DNA of 39,689 bases from Chlamydomonas sphaeroides (taxonomy: Eukaryota > Chlorophyta > Chlorophyceae > Chlamydomonadales > Chlamydomonadaceae), in the NCBI GenBank assembly GCA_001662425.1, contig BDDC01000421.1, positions 24,624 through 64,312 on the forward strand, read 5' to 3'. The notes beneath the pieces are model-generated. The model was given only the letters and a program-made list of their open reading frames with translations. It was not told where the DNA came from and did not search any database. Position 1 is the first letter of the stretch, and each line of letters opens with the position of its first letter. The position numbers and the translations under genes are program-made. Below are positions 20,854 through 34,200 of the stretch, piece after piece.

Positions 20854-23800
20854 CTACTTCTTGAGCAGCAGCTCGGCGATCTGAACCGCGTTGAGCGCGG
20901 CGCCCTTCTTGATCTGGTCGCCGCACACAAACAGGTCCAGGCCCTTGTTGTCGTCGCGCGAGATGTCACGGCGCACGCGGCCCACGAAGACGTTGTCCTT
21001 GGTGGTGGCGTCAAGGGGGGTGGGGAAGCTGCGGGCCGGGCGGGAGGCGAGGGTAGGGAAGCGGGGCACAGGACTTAGGTCACGGTGTCGAGGGGCAACG
21101 AGAGCCTCTTGCCGACATAGTCTGGTAACGTCATACGACGCTCATGCACCGTGGCGGGTCCCGAGTCGCACCGGCCAGGTTGGCCCTGGCCCCAACATAT
21201 CCCTACCGGAGCCCCAGGCTACAGCTCGCCCCCCTCCCCTCCTCCCCGGCCGCTGGCCCCACCGGTTGTTGGCACGGTCGTTGATGATGGACACGCCGGG
21301 GAAGGCGGCCAGCGCCTCCAGGGCCGCGGCCTCAGAGACATCCTTCTCGAACTGCGGGGGCGACACGGGACGGACGCAGCGGGGGTGTTGGGCCCACCTG
21401 TCCAGGGAACCACCCGCAAGGCACCGTACCCCCAGGCACCAAGCCGCTGCCTTCCTTCTCAGCCCCGCGCCACGGCCGGCGCCCTGTCCCAGCCCCTGAG
21501 TGGCGGCCGCGCCAGCTTCCAGGCTCCAGGCTCACGCCCCGCCCATCCAGCGCCCCCGCCCCCCGGGGCCGCACCTCGAGGTTGATGCTCTCGGCGTGAG
21601 CGCGCATGACGGGCACGCGGACGCAGGTGGCGGTGATGCGCACGGCGGGGAAGTTCCAGATCTTGCGCGTCTCCTTGACCAGCTTCATCTCCTCCTCGTT
21701 GTAGCCCAGCTCAACGTCCATGGCGCTGTTGTGGGAGAACAGGTTGAACGCGTACTGCGGCAGGCGGGGAGGCAGGGCAGCGGGGGAGGGCAGCGGGAGG
21801 GGTTACCGGTGGGGAGGGAGGGATGGCGGGGGCGCGGGGCGACAGGCGCACGAGGGCGGCGGGCAGGGGCACAGTGGATGGCGGCAAGCTGGGTGGGCGC
21901 CAGCAGAGGTTCTGGCTCCCTTAGCACCCAGCAGACAGGCGCCCCGCCTCCTGGTGCCCGGCCCCCGTAAGGACCCGGCACGCGGTGTCGCAACCTCCCT
22001 CACACACCTGCATGGGGAAGATCTTGGGCTGCGCGGGCTTGCCGTCCAGCACGTCGCGGGTCTGCTGGCGCAGCTCCTCCATGGCGGCGGCACCGGCGCC
22101 CGAGGCAGCCTGAAGGGGCACACGGGGACGGGGACGGGCGCAGCATGGCAACGTCACTCGAGAGAGGCAGCGGCGGCCGGCTCTCAACCCCCGGCCCCCG
22201 GGACGCAAGCATCCATGGGCTGCGCAGCCTCGCACAGCACGGTGGTGCCAAGCCGGCACCCCGGCACCTGGCAACACATGCTGGGCTGCTGCCCAGCCTA
22301 CGCCGCCCTGGCACCTGGCCCTCAAGCGGCACCCCTGCCTCCCCCGCGCTTACCTGGTAGGTGCTGACGCACATGCGCTTGACGGTGGCCAGGCGGTGCA
22401 GCGGGGTGACGGCCATCAGCGCAATGATGGTGGAGCAGTTGGGGTTGGCGATGATGGCGCCGCCCTTCATGCCGATCTTGACGTGCGCCATGGCCTGAGG
22501 GGCGACAGAGAAGGGGAACAATGGTGACATATGAGGGTAGATCGGCTGCACCTGCGGGCACGTCCTGGGGGGCGACAGAGAAGGGCGATAGTGGTGACAA
22601 ACGGGGTTGGGTGGTGGCATATGAGGGTGGGTCGGATGCACCTGCGGGCACGTCCAGCGTCCTGCGCCCTGGGCTGGAGCGGCCGGTGATCGGCTGCCGA
22701 CCGTGGCCGCGGCTGTCCACGACGGTCGCATCATGGGTCGCTGTCGCTGCCGCCAAGCAGCCTGCGCAACGTTGGCGCAACCCAGGCCGCAGCTGCCTAG
22801 CCGGGCTGAGGCTGGCTGCTGGCCCCGGCTGTCCGACCAAGGTGGCCAGACGCAAGCTCCAGCGGTAAGCACAGCCGCAGCCGCGTGTGAGCGACAGCCG
22901 GGTGCCGAGCGGTGCTGGCCGCTGCTGCAGGAGTTGGCCCACGCAGGAGCTGGGCCCCCGTCCTTGAGCCGCCAAGACCGCACGGCGCGCAGCTGCTGTT
23001 GCTGGCAAGCGCCAGAACGCGGCTGCCGCCGCTGCCGCTCCAGGCGGCAGCCCTGCGCTGCGCAAGCTCACGTGGCCCCAGCAGAGCAGGGGCCCGGGCG
23101 CCGGTCCGGCCACAGGTTCGTGATGGGGGCGTCGCCGTCGCACAGGTCCGTGGTTCGTGGTCGCCGCCGCCTGGCTGCTACAGCAGCGAACCAGCAGTGC
23201 CGCGCGTGTGCCTCAGGCCGCCGCGACTGCACGTGCTGAACGTGCCGCCGCTGCCTCGCCGTCGAGTGCCCCGCCGCTCCGCTGTGTGGGGGGCAGCCCC
23301 TTGCCGGGCGCACCACCAGCGCCGGGGACCCCTGCTGGCTCCAACTCGCTGCTCGTGCGCCCCTTGGCTGCAGAAAGCCCCTGGGGGGCCACGCGGTCGT
23401 CGCCCCGCCCCTGCCTAGCCGTCGCCAGGCGGCCCCCGGCCTGCCTCCTCAGCTCCCCTCCGCCGCCTGTCGCGGCCCCGCCCCTTTCCCCCTGGGCCCC
23501 ACCTCGGGGTTGACCTCGGGGATGACCAGCGGCACACCCTCCGTCATGCGGAAGGCAGAGCTGTTGTCCACCACCTGGAGGGCGGATAGCCGGCAGGGAG
23601 GGCGGGAAGGGAGGCGGATCCGGCGGCGTCAAGAAGGGGACGGCAGCGCCCGTCCAACATACGGGACTCGATGCCCCTCAGCATTGCAGCAGAGGAAAGG
23701 ACGGCGGTGGCTGGGCAGGTTGCGAGGCAACGCACGCGGACATGTGACCGCGGCCCGTGGTCCATTGCGCTAGCGCTCGCCCCAGGCTAGGCGCCTGGTG

Positions 23801-24901
23801 GCGTCCCACTGGGCTTCAGGTGCGGGCCACTCACAATGGCGCCGGCCTTGGCGGCCACGGGGCCCAGCTTCTTAGAGATGGAGCCGCCGGCGGAGAAGAG
23901 GGCAATGTCCACATTGTTGAAGCTGCGCGAGGGGGCATGAGGCCGCGGCGGGTGTGTTGGTGTGGTGTGTGAAGGCGCGAGGCCGGCGGAAAGCGGTGGG
24001 GTTGGCCATGTGGGTCGGTGTGAAAGTGTGGCGAAAGCGTGGCTCGAGTACGACCCGAGTCGTGTAGGCGACCACGGATGATGTGGAGTGAGACACTGGC
24101 GCCGGGAAGCGGTCAACCGTGTGGCGGGGGCCGGGCCGCCGGGCCCACAGGAGTGACCCGCCCGCGCGACATAGCTCTCTGTGCGCAAGCCGGCCGACCC
24201 GTCCGTGGTCTCGCGAGGCGGTATGTGCAACGAAAGTGTCGCCACAGTGCGTTCGTTGACCCGCTGCCGAGTAAGGCACCCTACTGCGAGCGGCTGGAGA
24301 GCGCGTGTGTGCCGCAACCCCCTGGTCCCCCACGGTGATCTGCACGCCCCGAGCCATGCTGGAGCAAATTCGATGACGGCAAGGCCTTGCGAGCAGCAAG
24401 CGACCCAATCCCTGCTCAACTACTGCGTTTTGCGCACCTGTTCTCGGTCAGCTCCTCAATGTCGTAAGTGACGCCCTCGAACTCCTGCTTCTTGCCCGCA
24501 GACCTATCGAGGGCATCATGTTGTCATGGGGCAGGCGTATCGCGCTGTTTAGTGACCTTACACGCCAGCATGTCCACGCCGCCGCAGTGCAGCAGGCACC
24601 CATTCGTCGCACCTGGCCGACGCCAGCATCTTAATGGAGCTGTAAGGAAAGTTGCGCTCCTTCAGCACCTGCGGGGTCGAGGCCGTAGAGCGAGTGAATC
24701 CGCGCAAGCGATGTCGACACAGTCGCGGCAGTCGCTTACCGTCAGGAACTCCTGACCCACAGCGCCGGTAACACCGACAACAGCGACACGCGGGCCATCA
24801 GCGGTCTTCGCGGCCTTGACAACCGCGACGCGGGCGCGCGAAACGCGGCCAGAGGCGACGCCAGAGGCGCGCAGCTGAGAGCGGCTGCTAACGACCTGCA
24901 T
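20854..24901 (-). CDS. ASD: Aspartate-semialdehyde dehydrogenase, plastid type
   Basis: Exons in transcript order: 24901-24740, 24668-24613, 24503-24438, 23922-23835, 23574-23503, 22494-22354, 22109-22008, 21754-21575, 21351-21263 and 21028-20854, giving 376 residues. The enzyme reduces aspartyl phosphate to aspartate semialdehyde with NADPH, the step that feeds lysine, threonine, methionine and isoleucine synthesis in the plastid. The first 35 or so residues (MQVVSSRSQLRASGVASGRV) form a transit peptide rich in Ser, Arg, Val and Ala. Then come the nucleotide-binding GVTGAVGQEFL and the substrate and dimer segments FSAGGS and DNSSAFRM. The catalytic Cys is in NPNCST, YAFNLFSHNSAMD follows, and the Arg/His pair is in RVPVMRAHAESI. 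The C-terminus GLDLFVCGDQIKKGAALNAV is typical. Length after transit-peptide removal fits the bacterial-type enzyme. All key residues are present. Confidence 0.96.
22501..22655 (+). repeat. Direct duplication in an aspartate-semialdehyde dehydrogenase intron
   Basis: 22501-22565 and 22571-22655 both run GGCGACAGAGAAGGG, then GTGGTGACA or ATGGTGACA, CATATGAGGGT, TCGG-TGCACCTGCGGGCA and CGTCC. The second copy carries about 20 extra bases in the middle. The copy start GGCGACAGAG lies just downstream of the exon edge at 22494, so the intron end itself may have been duplicated. Confidence 0.75.
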
Positions 24902-25248
24902 TGTGCTTTATGGCGTGAGGGGGGTCGGGGTGGGTAAAGGGGCGAGGGGTGTCGCGGGTTGGGGCTTTGGGGGTTTGGGCGTGGCATTGGCAGCATTGGG
25001 CCTAGCGGCATAGGAGCGCACCTGGCCCGTTATGTTGCGCGAACGATAGCCAACAGATACAACTGCTTCGTAAGTCACCGCATACTCCCTTTGGGCGCGT
25101 TTTTCGCAAGCATTGACTCCGCGGCCCAGCTCCCATCGGGCACGAGCGGGCCGGCGACTCAAACCATGCTCTTGCTGCTGTTTTAACGGAGCCCTATGGC
25201 TGAGACGTGCAGCAGCTGGGGCTTCAGGATGTGAAGCGTCCGGCGAGC
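24902..25248. promoter_or_regulatory. Shared 5' region of two divergent genes, with two short upstream ORFs
   Basis: 347 bases separate the start codons of the aspartate-semialdehyde dehydrogenase gene (minus) and the giant protein gene (plus). On the plus strand two small ORFs precede the main start. One is 25166-25186 (MLLLLF). The other is 25196-25234 (MAETCSSWGFRM), ending 14 bases before the main ATG. No clear TATA box is seen. Confidence 0.5.
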
Positions 25249-28200
25249 ATGGCAGGGACGCCTGACGAGAAGTTCCTGAAGCTCCGGGAGGAGAATGAGC
25301 GACGCCGGAAGTGAGACCGCACCCAGGGCGTGACGATCGGGGCGGGGCACAGGTCGGGTGCTCGGGGACCCCAGCTGACCGCCCAGCTCAAACCGGTTCC
25401 GGCTTTCCTACCAGACGAGCCACCCCGCCTTCCCCAACAACCCCAGGAAAAAAGAGGAGGAGGAGAAGCGGCGGAAGCAGGACGAGGACTCCAAGGTGCA
25501 GGGCACAGGGCCGGTACTCTGGGACGAGGCGGCACTGCGCCTGCCCAGCCCCTTTCTTAAGGACCAGCTACGCCCGAAGAGTCGGCCAGCGAAGCATGCC
25601 GGGGGCTCACGCCTGTCGCTCCACCCGCAGGCCAAGGAGGCTCTGGAGCGGCGGCGCCTGGAGCGGCAGGAGCAGGACGAGCGCATGCGCAAGCCTTGGC
25701 AGCAGCCGCCAGCACCCAAGAAGCCCATCCTGCGCAAGGGCGCCAAGACCAAGCCCTCACAGGTGCGGTTTTGGGCCCCTGCGCGGCTCCAATCTACCGC
25801 AAACAACGGCGTATCTGCAGCCTGCTGCTAGCCATGCGCGCGCTATGCCGCTGGGTGCGACGCTGTAACGTGGCCTCGTGGCGCCGGCCCTCATCAGGGC
25901 CGTGACCCACATGCGGCCACCCTAGCCCGGTGCCGGCCCTGACCCAAGCTCGCCCTGCCACCACGCAGCCGCCCACCCCCTCCGCGGTCGACCCGGTGCG
26001 GCAGTCCCAGAGCGAGGAAAAGCGCAAGGAGTGGCGGCAGGGGCTGCAGAACTTCATCCGCCAGCAGCGCCAGCAGGCGGTAGCGACGCCCAAGGTGGGT
26101 GCACTGGCTGGCGCCTCTACAAGGAGCGCCACCCTGCGCAGCACCCTCCAGACTTGTGCGGCTGGGCACCCTCACGCAGGCTGCTGCGTCTGGCGCGGAT
26201 GGCGCTGGGCCGGTGGTCCCGCTGACGTGGGAGGAGCTGCGGCTGGCGGCGGAGGCGGGCTTTGATGAGCTGGTCCGGCAGCAGGAGGAGGAGGTGCGGA
26301 GGGCCAGCAGGGGAAGGGGCAGAGCGAGGGAAGGGGCGTGGGGCCGTGGGGGTAGTGGCACTGAGTTGGGCAGGGCTGCGGCGCCATAAAGACCGGGCCT
26401 GCCGACGGGCATAATGGCGCCCTGTTTTGCGTCGCAGGCCGAGGAGCAACCGGTCGACACAAATCACGCGCGCGCCACGCGCCACCGCTCGCCCTTCAAG
26501 AGCCCCTTCCGGGGACCGCCAGGTGCGCCCCGCCCTCCTGCCGCCGCCTGCCCGCCTGCTGCTCCCCCTGCCGTGCACCCGAATGTCGCTGCGCAGCCCC
26601 CGCAGCCAACCCACGCAACGCCAAGGCCCTGTTGCGCTGTGCTGCCTCGATGACGTCCTACTACCTGGCCGCCCGTCACCCGCAGCTCCACCCCAGGAGA
26701 CGGTCCAGATTGCTCTGGTGCCGACGCAGCAGTACAACCCCACCCTGGCTGCGGCAACAGCAGCCGGCTCTCCGCAGCAGCCGGAACCCGGCGCGGCCGC
26801 AGGGGCCACCTCCACGGCTGCGGCCCTGCGCAATAGCTACAAATTCAGCGACGCGCCTGGCTTCGTGGGTATGGGCGCTGCGCAGCACGGTGCCGAGCCG
26901 GGCACCGCAGCTGTGCTGTACCCACCTGGCCAGGCGCCGCAGCAGGGCCACAGCATCGCCGTGGGCAGCAGCGGCGTGGGCGATGGCGTGGGCGCCGGAG
27001 CCAGCGTCGCCAGCTCCGGTGGCCTCCGCCGCGGCGTCACGGCGGCGGCGCGGCACCGTGCCGCGCCGCTGGACGCGGCTTCGCTGGACTCGGCCGACGG
27101 CGGCGCCGCCAACTCCTGGCAGCAGGGCCAGGTGCCTGGCCCCGCCTCGCCAAGGACTGGTGTCACTAACACGGCTGCCTCGCCCCGGGGCTCGCCGCGC
27201 CAGCTGCCGGGCCCCTACGACGCGCCCTCGCAGCAGCAGTGGCCCGCCGCTGCGTCGCCGCGCGGCAGCACAACCGCGCGCCGGCCCGCGGTGGCGGTGC
27301 CGGGCGACCCGCTGGAGGCCGCGCTGATGGCGGGCGGGCAGCTGGCGGCGCTGCAGCAGTCGGACGGCTTCCGGCTGGCCTCCCCCAGGTCGCCCGGCAG
27401 CTGGCAGCAGCAGGAGCCGCACCAGCACCACTACGCGCAGCCGTCGTACCCGGAGGAGCAAGGGGAGCCGCCCCTGCCCGACTACGCAGCCGCGGAGCAG
27501 GCGCAGCAGCCTGGGACACGGCGGCGGGGCTGGGGCGCGCCGCAGGGGCAGGCGCAGCCGCAGCTGCCGCCCCCGCAGCAGCAGCTTCCGCTCCCAGACC
27601 AGGACGCGTGGCAGGCGGACGATCCCAGCTTGCCGGCATGGGCGCAGCAGGGCGCCGCCGCCATGTCTGCCGACACGGGTCCCGGGTGGCGGGAGCCCTC
27701 ACAGGCGGGCGCCGAGCCGGCGCAGGAGCAAGCGGCATGGCAGGCAGCCGGACCACGCGCTGCGTCCCCGGCGGCGGTGCGGCACAGCATCGGTGTGGGC
27801 GACAGCGGCGGGCCGGCCATGTGGCAGCGGGAATCCGTGGTGCTGCAGGCGTCGCAGCAGGAGCTGCCGCCGCAGCTGCAGGCGCCGCAGCCGGGATGGC
27901 CGTCGCAGGCGCAGGCCGCGATGGCGGCAGGCAGCGCGGCCTGGCCCCCTGGGCCCTACATGTCGACAGAGGGGCCCCTGCTGGGCTCCCCGCCCCGCGA
28001 CAAGGACTCGCCGCCGAGGTCGCCGCCACCAGCCGCCCCGGCGGTGTCCGACTACCTCCAGACCAGTGCCGCCCCGCCCCCGCAGCAGCAGCTACAACGG
28101 ATGTCGGGACACGCACCGGCACAGCGTCTGTCTGCTTCAGGGATTATGGCGGCACCGCGGCCGCCCTCGCCCCTTGCGCCTCTGACAGCACCCGAGGTGC

Positions 28201-31200
28201 ACCATGCAGGCCAACCGCCCGCACCCCAGCCACCACCGCCGGCAGCACCGGCCCCCGCCGCGCCGTCGCCGGCAGTATCGCTCGAGCGCGCCCCGGCTGC
28301 CACCGCAGCCGCAGGCGCGGCGTTCCACCAGCCTCCATCTGCTGCAAGAGCCTCCGCCGAAGCTGCTCCCGTGCCAGCGCACCCGCCGGCTGCGGCGGAA
28401 GGCCCCACTCCGGCTCCGTCTCCTGCCGCAGCGTCCGGTGCTGCGACATCGTCCGCACCGCCGTCGGATGCGGCGGGGTCATCAGCGGCCGCATTGAGCT
28501 CCGTCGCGGCCGCGCCCGTCGACGCTGCAGGCCCCTCAACCTCGCAGCCCGAGGCCAGCAGCAGCGTCCGCGACAGCGTCAGCTCGGTGCGGCAGGCGCA
28601 CAGCAGCAAGGCGCTGCCCACGACCTCGTCGCAGGACGGCCCCGAGCTGGCGCAGCGGCCGCTGTCGGCGCAGCAGCAGGGCCAGCAGGGCGCCGGCGGC
28701 AGCCTGCTGTTCCCGCCCATCGCCGCTGGCAGGCCCCTGTCGGGCTCTGCCAAGCTGCCGCCGCTGCCCTCCGGCTTTCACGCGTCGGCAGCGGGCCCGC
28801 TGCCGCCGCTGCAGGCCACCGCGGGGGCGGCCATGCCCGCGGCCGGCGCGCAGAGGGACGATGCTACGGTGGTGGCGGCGGCGCCGTTGCCGCCGCCGAA
28901 CCCGGTGGCACCCATGCGAGCGCCGTCGCCGCCGGCCTCGCCGGCTCGTGGCAACACGCCCAACCGCCTGCACCGCCAACTGTCGGGCTCAGGCCCATCC
29001 CTCGTGACGCCGCCGCTGCGGCCCCTCTCCGCCGAGGCCGCAGCCGGCGCACCGCCTAAGCAGCTGCCGCAGTCAGTAACTAAGCCACAGGTCCAGCCCG
29101 TGGCGGCGGCCCCTGCCTCGCCGCCCTCGCCGTCGTCGCCACCGCCCATCGTGCTGGCGTCGCTGGAGTCGGTGCCTCAGGTGTCGTCGGCGGAGTGGAG
29201 CCCACGGCGCTCGGGCGCGGTTGCCGCCACGCCCGCTTCTCCCAGCAGGTATGCTGCGCCGCCGCCGCCGCAGCAGCAGCAGCATCCTCATCCTCAGCAG
29301 TCAGCGCCGCCGGCGCCTCCGCCGCCGCAGCCCCTGCAATGGGCCCCTGTGACGGCGCCGCAGCCAGGTATGCTGGCGGCGCCGCCGCCCGGTGTCGCTG
29401 CGCGGACGCCGCCACAAGCACAGCTGCCACCGCCGCAGCCACATCCGGCGCTGCTCGCGGCGCCCGCTGCATACGCCGCTGCGGGCCAGGCCGCCGCGCC
29501 GCCGTCGCCACACGTTGCCACCGGCGAGGCTCTCATCAGCGCCGACGGCGACGACGATGACCTGGGCGAGGATCTCGAGGTCGGGACCGACGGCGACGCC
29601 GGCTCGCCGCAGCGGCCGCCGTCCGCCGCCGTCGCCGCTCGGCTGCCGCCGGGCTACTACGGCACGCCGCCGCCCGGCACTGCCGGCAGCGTGCTGTCTG
29701 GCAGCCACATCTCTGCCCGACCGGGCTCGGGCCCCAACGGCGGCGGCTCGTTCGGGCTGGGCGGCTCCGGCTACCAGGCCTCCCTGCTCGCTGGCGGCAG
29801 CGGCGCCGACGACAGCGACAGCTTCGACTTCCGCGGCGCCGCCGGCCCCGACGCCGCCGACTCGCGGCCCGCGACCGCCATGCTGGGCGCTCCGCCGCCG
29901 CCGCCGCCGCTGCCCCGCGGCGCTGCTCACGCCGCTGCGCCGCCGGCCGCCGCCAACGCCTTCCAGGTCCTGCAGCCGCGCGCTGGCGGCGCCGCCGCCC
30001 TCTCAGCCGCCGACGGCGAGGGCGAGGCCTTTGTCGAGGAGCCGCTCGACGACGAGCCCGCCTCCGCCTCCGCCTCGGAGCCCGGCTCGGCGGCCGCCAC
30101 GCCGCACACCACGGCACCTTCCGCCGCCCATGCCGGCGCCGCGCCCGCCTCGCCTTCGGTGCCGCCGCCGGCGGCCGAGCCCGACATGGACGACCTGATG
30201 CGGGAGATCCAGACGCTGTCCGCGTTGCGGAAGGCGCTCAAGGCCGAGTTCGAGAGCATGGGCCGCGGGGAGGTGGTGGCCGGCATGGATACGCTGTCGG
30301 GCAACTTCCGGCAGCCGCCGCCGCCTGCGGTGTCGGCGGTGGAGTACGAGGCGCAGGCGGAGGCGGAGGCGCTTGAGCAGCAGCGGGCAGAGGCGCTGGC
30401 TGCGGCAGCCGCAGCGGCGGCCGTGATGCAACCGGTGCCGCTGCAGCCGCCGCCGCCGCCGGCCTCGGCGGCGGCGCTGCTGATGCAGCCGGCAGCAGTG
30501 GCGGTCGCGCCGCCGCCACCGGCACCGCAACAGCAGCAGCACCCTCAGCACCCGCCGCCGCCGCAGCAGCAGCAGCAGGCGGCGCCGCTCCTGCAGTGGA
30601 ACCTGCCTGGCATGGCCAAACAGCCCGCGCCGGCACCTGCGCCCGCGCCGGCACCTGCGCCCGCGCTGCCCTACGCTCCTCCCCACTTTGCGCAGCCACC
30701 GCCGCACCAGCCACCGCCGGCTAGCCTGCCGCCGGCCTACGCTGCGCCACCGCACCAGGCCTACCCCGACGGCAGCACGGGCGCCCCGCATGCGCCAACC
30801 CTGGCTGCCGGCGTGATGCCGTACGCAGCCGCCGCTGCCGTGCCCCCGGGACCGCCAACCGCACCGGCAGGTCCGTACGATGGCGCGACGCCGCAAGGCA
30901 TGTGGGTTCCTGCCCCGGGCGTGGACGCAGCGGGTCCTGCCGCGGCCGCCGACGTCGACCCGCACGGCCGCTCCTTCGCGTTCATGTCACCCGCCGGCGG
31001 CGAGCTGGCGCCGCCGCTGCCGCTCGCGCCGCCGGTGCTCCCCTCGCCGCCGCCGCCGCCGCCGCCACCCGCGGCCCCGCCGGCCCAGGCGGCTGCTGCG
31101 CTGCAGTGGACCATCCCAGCGGCCCCGGGCGCCAGCCTCGCGGCCGCGCCGCCGCAGCTGCCGAACCGGACCTCGCCGCCCCGGGCGCCGCGCGCCGCCG

Positions 31201-34200
31201 CCGGCACCGCGGGCTCGCCCACCGCCGGCGGCACGCCAAAGAATAAGCGGCCTTCCGCAGGGGGCTACGCAGCAGGTGCGCCAACAAACCGCCCGCCCGC
31301 TATCGTTATGGTCCCTTTTCTGAGCGCATGTACCGTACTGTTGCCGGTGACCAGTTTCACGGCTCCCGATGGCCGCCGGTCGCCCCACCACACCACGCGC
31401 ATGCGTGTTGAGCCCAACCTGAAAGGCTGCCCGGCCCCCTACCGTTGCGCTCCCGCAGCGCTGGAGAGCCCGGGCGCCGCCGACCCGCGGGCCGCCTCCC
31501 GCGGCGCCACGCTGGCGCACGCCTCGCCCTCGCGGCCCGCGGCCCCGCCCACGGAGCGGCCGCTGGTGAACGAGGGCAGCTACGCGCAGGCGGCGGCAGA
31601 GGTGGGCGCTGTGCTGCCTGGCTGCAGCAGGCGGGCTGTCGCTGGGGACACACGTGCACGGTCGCCAGCGGTGGGAGGAGTCGCTAGCTGTGGGAGCGGG
31701 GGCGGCTTTGAAGCACCCAGGCGTTTCAACCCCAGGCCGCCGCGAGCGGGGCAGCCTGCGCCCACAGCTGGGCACTTCAAGGGCCCAAGCGGCCCCGCCC
31801 GCCGCCCTTGGTCCCCACCACACCCTGCAGGCCCGTCAGCGGGCGGAGCGCGAGCGCGCAGCCCGCGAGGCCCTGGCCGCAGAGACCGCCGCGGCGCGCG
31901 CCGCAGCCCTGCAGCGGAGCAAGTCGGACCGCGCGGCCGGGGCCACGGCGCCCGGCGCCGGCGTCACCGGCGCGCCTGGCGGCGCCGCTGGCGGGGCCGT
32001 CAAGGCGCCCTCCGCTATTGGCTCCTACGGCCGCCAGCCGTCGCCCGCGCGGCCGCCTGTGGCCCGCACGACGTCCGTGGGCCGCGGCGGCGGGGGGTCG
32101 CAGCCGGCGTCCGCGGCCGCCACCCCCGGCAGCGGATGGAGCACGCCGGTACGCCCCTCGGCCAACCCCTGTCCTGCCCGCCCCACCTGGCTAAGCCCAG
32201 CGTACCGTATCTCTGCCGCGTGTTGCCTGCCGCTACCCCTGCCTCAACCCTCCCTGCCTTCCTCCACCTGCCGCCCCCCAGGAGGCGGCCAAGCAGGCCT
32301 GGGGCACGCCCACGAACGCCCGCCCCTCTCGCATCCCCGCGGGCCCGCCCGCCGCGGTCGGCGCGTCCAAGCCGCCGCCGCCTGCCGCCGCCTCCACGCC
32401 GCCACCGGCCCCCGGCCGTGACGACTCCTTCAACGACAGCGACCTCGACTTCCTGGAGCGCGCCTCGGATGTGTCCGACACAGAGGCCGACTCGCCCGCC
32501 TCCTACGGCCTCGACGCCAGCGGCTCCCTGCATGCCGGCGTCGCCGCCAGGGCCGGCGTTGGGGCGCCGCCGCGGCAGGCCTTCGCGTCGCCCAGCGGCG
32601 CCGCCGCAGCCGCAGCCGCGGCGGCGGCGGCGCACCGGGAGCGGCTGACGGAGGCGCGGCCGCGGCCGCTGCGCATCCCGGCCTCCGGCGCCGCCACGCC
32701 CATGGGCGGCGCCAGTACCGCCAGCACAGTGGCCAGTCACGCGGTGCCGACGGGCGGCGCGAGGGGCACCGGTCCTGGGCGCGGGGCTGGGCCCGGCGGC
32801 GGGCCCAAGCCCGCCACGCCCTTCACGGCCGCCATCCGCGAGCTCATGGGCCTGCCAGGTGCGCATCAGTCGGACCCTGCGGCGTACAGAGCTGGGGACA
32901 TGGCTGCTATGCCTTTACTGGCTGCGAGGGCGTGTCGGCGGCTGCGGTGCACATGGGCACTGTTATCTGTAGACTCCACCCCCTGCCCCTGCGAGCCCGG
33001 CCCGAGCCCTACGCTGCGTGCGCTCCGCCTCCCGCCCGCAGGCAACGCGCCGCTGGAGCAGTCGCGGCAGGCCAAGGCCGCCGCAGCAGCTGGCACCGGC
33101 TCCAGCCCCTGGCCCGGGCAGCTGAGCGAGGAGGAGGCCAAGCTGCTGGCCTCGCTGCGGCGGCTGGACGCGGAGGTGCTCAAGAGGGTGAGGCGGAGGA
33201 GATATGGCAGGCAGGGGGCGTTTGCGGCTGGACATGGGGGAAGGGGGCACAGTATGGGATCTGAAGGACGCGGGTTGGACTGGCGAGCGGGTTGCGCGCT
33301 CCTCCTCACCATCCCGTGTTGCATGCTGACCGTCGTGCGCTCGCAGGGCCTGCAGGCGGCGGGCCTGGTGGGAAACGCCAGCGAGCTACCTGGGCCGCAG
33401 CCCTCCGCTCCGCCGTCCGGCGCCAAGGCGGCTGGTCGCGGCCGCGGCGGCGCCGCTGGCGGTCGCGGCGGCGGCCGCGCGGGCCCCCTGACCAACTCAT
33501 TGCAGCAGGACCAGCTGCGGGAGAGCCTGGACCGGCTGGACGGCCGGCTGGGCGCGCTGCGGCGGAAGATGGAAGGTGCGCCGGCAGCCCACACGGGAGG
33601 GTTATGCCGCTCGCTGCGCGACGCGGCTTTGGTACCTTCGTTGCCCCAGGCCCTGGCCAACCCACCCTGCTGCCCGCCTGAACCTCGCCCTCCGCAGATC
33701 GCGCATGCGCCCTGGGCATGCCCTCGGCCGCGCCCACGCCCTCCGCCGCGCTCACGCCCTCCACCGGCCGCCGCGACGCCACGCCCACGCGCCGCGCCGG
33801 CGGCCAGCCCGCGCCCGCTGACGACCGCCGCGGGCCGCCGTCCACGCTGGCCAAGGGCCGCACGCCCACGCCCAACAAGGCCAAGGCCGCTCGCGACCAG
33901 CGGCAGCAGCAGCTGGGCGCGGGCGGAGGTCCGTCGCCGCCAGCCGCCAGCGCGGGCCCGTTCACGGCTCCGGCCAAGCCCGCGTCGGCGCCGGTGGCCG
34001 GCACGCTGGCGTTCTTCAGGGCGGCCGCCGGCGACGCCGCCGCGACGGCGGCGCAGGCCGCGGGCATCGCTGCAGCCGGCGGCGGCTACGGCCCGCAGGC
34101 GGGCGCTGGTGGGCCCGGCGGGCAGCAGCAGGCGCAGCAGGCGCAGCCGCAGCCGCGGGGCATGCCGCCGCGAGGGCCGCCGCCCCGCGCGCCCGCCAGC

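Noticed and set aside
25969..26094. Rubisco-linker-type motif (EWRQGL) suggesting a pyrenoid scaffold like EPYC1
   Set aside because: Only one such motif is present in the whole protein, and its first residue is Glu, not Asp/Asn. Linker proteins carry several evenly spaced motifs.
27239..29059. A 606-codon open frame in another frame of the giant gene, and long minus-strand frames there
   Set aside because: High GC with biased third positions makes several frames open at once; these products are Ala/Gly/Arg-rich without structure and lack splice support.
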